This document shows, piece by piece, positions 6,650 to 9,952 of a stretch of DNA of 9,952 nucleotides; the first letter of the stretch is position 1, and each line of letters begins with the position of its first letter. The stretch is from Tissierellia bacterium (lineage in GTDB: Bacteria > Bacillota > Clostridia > Tissierellales > Tepidimicrobiaceae). Under the pieces are notes generated by a model. It was not told the DNA's origin and made no database searches. It worked only from the letters and a program-made list of their open reading frames with translations. A program made the position numbers and the translations under genes. Location of the stretch: the NCBI GenBank assembly GCA_012798935.1, contig JAAZMG010000243.1, positions 1-9,952 on the forward strand, read 5' to 3'.

Positions 6650-6701
6650 AAGGTATATAATTTGAAACTTAGTATTATATACACCTTGTTAACATTGTGA
6701 A
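6650..6701 (-). promoter_or_regulatory. Predicted promoter of the catabolic operon with overlapping inverted repeat
   Basis: On the minus strand, TTCACA (6701-6696) and TATAAT (6679-6674) are spaced by 16 bp, about 70 bp upstream of the aldolase ATG. The -10 forms part of an inverted repeat: 6650-6661 pairs with 6674-6687 (7 bp, a 2-nt bulge, then 5 bp) around a 12-nt centre. The repeat could be an operator. As RNA from the TRAP genes it could also form a hairpin, but without a proper U-run it would be a poor terminator. Aldolase, dehydrogenase and kinase may therefore be expressed both from here and by readthrough from the transporter genes. Confidence 0.55.
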
Positions 6702-6754
6702 TTTAAATTATAAATCCTAATTTCTATAAGTGCACTCTATCTTATACCACATAT

Positions 6755-8032
6755 TTATTTAAAAATCCAGGCTAAAGGTGCACTAATAATTTGTGGGAAA
6801 ATTATAAATATAAGTATTGTCACCACCGTAATAGCTATCCATGGTAATGAATGGCGTACAATAGTTTCTATTTTTAATCCCGTTACATTCGATGCTGCAT
6901 ACAAACAGACTCCCACAGGGGGTGTTATAAGCCCAAATGTAAGAGTTATTACTAAGAATACAACGAAGAATACAGGATCAACTCCCACAGCTACTACCGT
7001 AGGCAATAATATTGGAACTACAATATATATTGCTGCTGTAGCATCCATAAACATCCCTACTAAGATTAAAAACGCAAATATAACCAACATTATTAAGAAA
7101 GAATTAGTTGTTATACCACTAATTGTACTAGCAATTTTTGCAGGTAGACCATCATATTCTAATATCCAGCTGGCAGGTTTTGCCGTAACTGCTATAAATA
7201 ATATGGTACCTGTTGTCTTTGCAGTTCTAAGGAATATAGATGGAAGCTGATTAACTGTTATATGTTTATAAAGAAATAGGGAAATTAATATTGCATACAA
7301 AACCGCAATCCCTGCTGCCTCCATTGGAGTAACAAAACCTGTAAACATTCCTCCTAAAATTATAAGAGGTACTAAAAGTGCTGGAATAGCCTTAAGAAAT
7401 TGCTTAATTAAATTATGAAAGCTAAATTCTATTTTATGACCTATTTTATTTTTTCTACAATATAAATAATTGTATGACATAAATACCAACCCAATAATAA
7501 CTCCAGGTATAATACCGGCAAAAAGAGCCTGACCTATGGATACATTAGCTACTGAAGAAGCAACTAACATTAATATACTAGGTGGTATTATTGATGCAAG
7601 CATTGATGAACTTAGACATAATGACGTAGCATATTCAGCTGGATATCCATGTCTTTTCATTGCATTTATACTTATTTTTCCCATACTAGCTACGTCTGCT
7701 ATGGAAGAACCGGACATTCCAGCAAAAAGCATACTAGAAAAAATAGCTACATTACCTAATCCTCCATGCATCCAGCCCATCATAGCATTAGCAAAATTAT
7801 ATATCTTTTCTGCAACTCCTCCTTCATCCAGTAGATATCCAGACAGAATAAATAGAGGAACTGCTACCATTATAAAGCTATTCATCGAAGTAAACATAGA
7901 TTGCACTACTAAACTTAAAGGTATATCTGAAAATACCGCTAGTGTAACAATCGAAGAAATCCCTAATGAAATGGCAATAGGTATTCCTAAAAGCATCAGT
8001 GTTAAGAACATTATTAATAAAAGTACACTCAT
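6755..8032 (-). CDS. dctM: TRAP transporter large permease subunit (DctM family)
   Basis: The 425-residue, highly hydrophobic protein is of standard DctM length, with many membrane segments in two related halves. It is the ion-coupled transport channel of a tripartite ATP-independent periplasmic-type transporter in the cytoplasmic membrane. Family signatures: AGMSGSSIADVASMG (104-118), the turn IIPPSILMLV (148-157), GMFMDATAA (326-334) and GLITPPVG (367-374), the last two typical of the second half-hairpin region. The ATG at 8032 is 2 bp after the dctQ stop codon, and its ribosome site GGGGGAG lies within the last codons of dctQ, so the two are translationally coupled. It is the last transporter gene, followed by a 150-bp gap to the aldolase. 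Substrate is set by the binding protein, not by this subunit. The symbol is the generic family name. Confidence 0.96.
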   Translation of the reverse strand: MSVLLLIMFLTLMLLGIPIAISLGISSIVTLAVFSDIPLSLVVQSMFTSMNSFIMVAVPLFILSGYLLDEGGVAEKIYNFANAMMGWMHGGLGNVAIFSSMLFAGMSGSSIADVASMGKISINAMKRHGYPAEYATSLCLSSSMLASIIPPSILMLVASSVANVSIGQALFAGIIPGVIIGLVFMSYNYLYCRKNKIGHKIEFSFHNLIKQFLKAIPALLVPLIILGGMFTGFVTPMEAAGIAVLYAILISLFLYKHITVNQLPSIFLRTAKTTGTILFIAVTAKPASWILEYDGLPAKIASTISGITTNSFLIMLVIFAFLILVGMFMDATAAIYIVVPILLPTVVAVGVDPVFFVVFLVITLTFGLITPPVGVCLYAASNVTGLKIETIVRHSLPWIAITVVTILIFIIFPQIISAPLAWIFK

Positions 8033-8034
8033 TT

Positions 8035-8562
8035 CTATTCTCCCCCATCTATCAGTTCTGGATGAAATAACAGATTTTCAATAACACCTAAAATTCCTAG
8101 CACTGCTCCAACCGGAACAGATGCTCCTACTATCCACATAGGTATCATCAAAGCAGATCCCATTTCCTTCACATTTATCTGTTGAGCAACCAATCCTAAA
8201 CCATAAATAAACATGAATAGGAAAAAGCCTATTGAAAATAGAGTATAAACACCCGTAGAAATTTTCTTCATCGATTTAGGCAATCTATCTATTAATATTG
8301 TAACTCGAGCTGATTCAGATTTCCTAAACCCCATTCCCATACCTAGAAACACCATCCAAAGGAATAGAAATCTAGCACCTTCTTCGGTCCAGGGTGCCGG
8401 ACGTCCAATTGAGCGCCCAGCAATCTGGATTATAACTGTAGCAAACAAACCAACTGAAATTACTATAGCAAATATATCAAAAATCCTATTAATATATCTA
8501 AAAAACTTTTCAATTTTCTTTTTTTTAATAGATGTATTTGTTTTTACCTCTTGTTTACACAT
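8035..8562 (-). CDS. dctQ: TRAP transporter small permease subunit (DctQ family)
   Basis: The 175-residue protein has four predicted membrane segments (about 27-47, 63-79, 101-124, 138-163) and a lysine-rich cytoplasmic N terminus. The family motif W58-T-E-E-x2-R64 ('PAPWTEEGARFLFLW') precedes the second helix, and FLGMGMGFRKSESARV (72-87) matches the conserved region after it. The subunit pairs with DctM and helps dock the substrate-loaded DctP. The ATG at 8562 follows GAAAGGG with 8-nt spacing. It lies 49 bp after dctP and 2 bp before dctM, the canonical P-Q-M order. It is normal in length with no sign of disruption. The symbol is the generic family name. Confidence 0.95.
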   Translation of the reverse strand: MCKQEVKTNTSIKKKKIEKFFRYINRIFDIFAIVISVGLFATVIIQIAGRSIGRPAPWTEEGARFLFLWMVFLGMGMGFRKSESARVTILIDRLPKSMKKISTGVYTLFSIGFFLFMFIYGLGLVAQQINVKEMGSALMIPMWIVGASVPVGAVLGILGVIENLLFHPELIDGGE

Positions 8563-8611
8563 ATATACAACCCTTTCAAATGAAATTCGTTAAATGTCTT
8601 AACTTATCTTT

Positions 8612-9670
8612 CTAATTAGCTTTGCCTACAAACTCCAATGTTAATTGGAAAAACTCATCGTTTTTAACTAGATCTTTGAAAGTTGGGAAAAGTTCCTTAG
8701 ATATTTCAGCAAATTTTTTCATGCTGTCAGCATCTAATTCATTAACTTCCATTCCCTTTTCTTGTAAAGCTGCTATATCTTCTTTATCTTGTTTATTATC
8801 ATAATCTAATTTCCAATCTTGTACTTCTTCTGTAACATCCATTAAAATTTGTTTGTGTTCATCAGATAGCTTTTCAAATTTATCGGAATTCATACCAACT
8901 ACCCATCCATCTGCTTGGTGATTAGAAATTGTTAGATATTTTTGTACCTCATAGAACTTTGCACTCATTGGAACGTCTACTGGATTTTCCTGTGCATCTA
9001 TTGTTTTTAATTGAAGCGCATTATAAACTTCTCCAAATGCTAGTGGTGTAGGTGATGCTCCTGCATTTTTAAAGAATTCTACCCATAGTGGATTATTTGG
9101 TACTCTTAATTTCAACCCTTTTAAATCTTCAGGTGATGTAATAGGAAGCTTTGAGTTTGTTATTTGTCTAAAACTTCTAGTCCATAGTCCAAGTCCTTTT
9201 ATATCTAATGTACCTACTTTTTCAAGAAGCTCTTGTCCTGGCTCCCCATTTAAATATGCTAATAATTGATCTGTATCATCGAAAAGATAAGGAATACTTA
9301 TAGCATTAAATTCTGGTACAAAGTTCGCGTAAAGTAATGTGGATAAAAATAACATATCTATAGTACCAGCTCCAAGTTGTTTAACTGCTGCAGAAGGATC
9401 TCCACCATATAATGTGCCATTAGGATGTACTGTAATTTCTATAGTACCATTGCTTTTTTCTTTTACTCTTTTAGCAAATTCATGAGCTGAAGCCGTTATT
9501 GATGAATCTTCTGGATCTGGTGTAGATAAATTCAAAGTTATTTTTTCCTGAGTTTCGTTAGCTTCATTAGCTTCATTAACTTCATTAGCTTCATTCTTTT
9601 CACCTTTACCACAACCTACCATTGATAAAACAAGCACTACTACTAAAGTTATAGCAATAAACTTTTTCAT
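8612..9670 (-). CDS. dctP: TRAP transporter solute-binding lipoprotein (DctP family)
   Basis: The protein has 352 residues from the ATG at 9670. An in-frame GTG lies 11 codons upstream, but it would put the ribosome site AAAGGGGGAAG inside the gene and spoil the signal peptide. The N terminus is a lipoprotein signal (MKKF, hydrophobic core, lipobox ending VGC with Cys20), as expected for an outward-facing anchored binding protein in a Gram-positive. A repeated NEA/NEV linker (26-39) follows, then the binding domain (about 43-350). The DctP signature LKGLKLRVPNNP carries Arg189, the family arginine that normally clamps the ligand's carboxylate. GEVYNALQLKTIDAQENP (213-230) is the matching second motif. 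Ligands of the family are mostly organic and sugar acids, and the kinase-aldolase neighbourhood suggests a hydroxylated one. It is the first gene of the transporter unit. The symbol is the generic family name. Confidence 0.95.
   Translation of the reverse strand: MKKFIAITLVVVLVLSMVGCGKGEKNEANEVNEANEANETQEKITLNLSTPDPEDSSITASAHEFAKRVKEKSNGTIEITVHPNGTLYGGDPSAAVKQLGAGTIDMLFLSTLLYANFVPEFNAISIPYLFDDTDQLLAYLNGEPGQELLEKVGTLDIKGLGLWTRSFRQITNSKLPITSPEDLKGLKLRVPNNPLWVEFFKNAGASPTPLAFGEVYNALQLKTIDAQENPVDVPMSAKFYEVQKYLTISNHQADGWVVGMNSDKFEKLSDEHKQILMDVTEEVQDWKLDYDNKQDKEDIAALQEKGMEVNELDADSMKKFAEISKELFPTFKDLVKNDEFFQLTLEFVGKAN
9552..9596 (-). repeat. Five 9-bp tandem repeats in the dctP linker
   Basis: Five consecutive 9-nt units (plus-strand consensus GCTTCATTA; two perfect neighbouring copies at 9561-9578, the rest with one to three changes) encode NEANEVNEANEANET between the lipid-anchored cysteine and the binding domain. 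Because the unit is a multiple of three, copy-number slippage changes linker length without breaking the frame. Confidence 0.85.
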
Positions 9671-9756
9671 TTTTGTCTTCCCCCTTTTATTTTGGTTCAA
9701 CACTGAATTTTGTGGTTTAATAAAATTACCATAATTTACATTAGCAAAAAGGGTAC

Positions 9757-9820
9757 AAAAAAACCGATATCACTGTTATTCTGAAATATGCCATAAAACA
9801 AAATAAGGTGGTGATATCGG
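9757..9820 (-). terminator. Long two-part hairpin with U-tract upstream of dctP
   Basis: On the minus strand CCGATATCAC (9820-9811) pairs perfectly with GTGATATCGG (9773-9764). Inside, TTATTTTG (9806-9799) pairs with CAGAATAA (9783-9776), leaving a small internal loop and a 15-nt apical loop. Seven T follow directly (A at 9757-9763 on the plus strand). This has the form of an intrinsic terminator for transcription coming from the right, ending about 87 nt before the dctP start. It may close an upstream gene outside the window, act as an attenuator in the dctP leader, or form the protective end structure of an insertion sequence whose ORF starts at 9821. I found no convincing promoter between it and dctP. 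Confidence 0.6.
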
Positions 9821-9919
9821 ATGTGTAAAACTAACTATAATTTTACACAAAAATATATTGGATTGCAAGGGTTAGATATATTAGAGTTTCCCCATTTTTT
9901 TGAGGAAGTTAAAAATTAA
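9821..9919 (+). CDS. Short ORF of unknown function, possible start of a broken transposase
   Basis: This 32-codon plus-strand ORF begins with ATG, preceded by AAGGTGG at 9-nt spacing; the peptide starts MCKTNYNFTQKYIG and ends HFFEEVKN. It is the only plus-strand start with a good ribosome site in the window. The ribosome site and the ten bases before the ATG lie in the right arm of the 9764-9820 hairpin, an arrangement that insertion sequences use to limit transposase translation. After the stop codon at 9917-9919 I see no clean continuation in another frame before the window ends. I do not recognise the family; a transposase N-terminal remnant is a guess from context. Confidence 0.3.
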   Translation: MCKTNYNFTQKYIGLQGLDILEFPHFFEEVKN

Positions 9920-9952
9920 TCCTTGTGGATAAGATAATTGCTAATTATATAT

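Noticed and set aside
7536..8084. 182-codon plus-strand open frame
   Set aside because: It is antisense to dctM and the end of dctQ, which carry clear family signatures and membrane segments; no ribosome site or known motif supports it.
9671..9703. GTG start extending the solute-binding protein by 11 residues
   Set aside because: It would place charged residues and the ribosome site before the lipoprotein signal; the ATG at 9670 gives a normal signal peptide and good spacing.
9704..9756. Promoter for dctP between the hairpin and the gene (e.g. TTGCTA-N16-TTTTAT)
   Set aside because: All candidates match consensus poorly at one or both hexamers, so I could not choose one; the real promoter may lie here or right of the hairpin.
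9924..9932. TGTGGATAA, a perfect DnaA-box sequence
   Set aside because: It is a single copy with no box cluster, no dnaA/dnaN and no origin-like unwinding region in context; a 9-mer match in AT-rich DNA is easily accidental.

Overview
The window is strongly AT-rich. Its ribosome binding sites are AGGAG/GGGGG type, its intergenic regions hold intrinsic terminators, and one promoter is a perfect SigA consensus. This points to a low-GC Firmicute, most likely an anaerobic member of the Clostridia; species cannot be read from the sequence. All eight confident genes lie on the minus strand, so the biological order runs from the right end of the window to the left.

Right to left: a 249-bp leader region (9704-9952) carries a long hairpin with a U-tract and a 32-codon plus-strand ORF of unknown origin. 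Next come the three genes of a TRAP transporter: a lipoprotein solute-binding protein (dctP), a small membrane subunit (dctQ) and a large membrane subunit (dctM). A 150-bp gap with its own promoter and an inverted repeat follows. Then comes a tight three-gene catabolic block: a DhnA/LsrF-type class I aldolase, a zinc-dependent medium-chain dehydrogenase and an FGGY carbohydrate kinase. It is closed by a strong terminator. A 375-bp intergenic region leads to an IclR-type regulator with a 25-bp palindrome at its predicted start of transcription and its own terminator. Last is an FMN-dependent glutamate-synthase-like oxidoreductase with an N-terminal four-cysteine cluster, driven by a perfect TTGACA-N17-TATAAT promoter with a tandem direct repeat over its start site. 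The left 277 bp hold three hairpins, including a GGTGCC-T-GGCACC palindrome of the repetitive extragenic type.

Working model (inference): the TRAP system imports a polyhydroxylated compound, probably bearing a carboxylate or another acidic group. The dehydrogenase oxidises a secondary alcohol to a ketone, the kinase phosphorylates the product, and the aldolase splits it into DHAP or a similar triose phosphate plus a small aldehyde. IclR would sense the substrate or an intermediate. The set resembles the E. coli yia cluster (IclR regulator, TRAP transporter, FGGY kinase) but has a different enzymatic core. I do not recognise this exact pathway. The FMN enzyme has its own promoter and may or may not belong to it.
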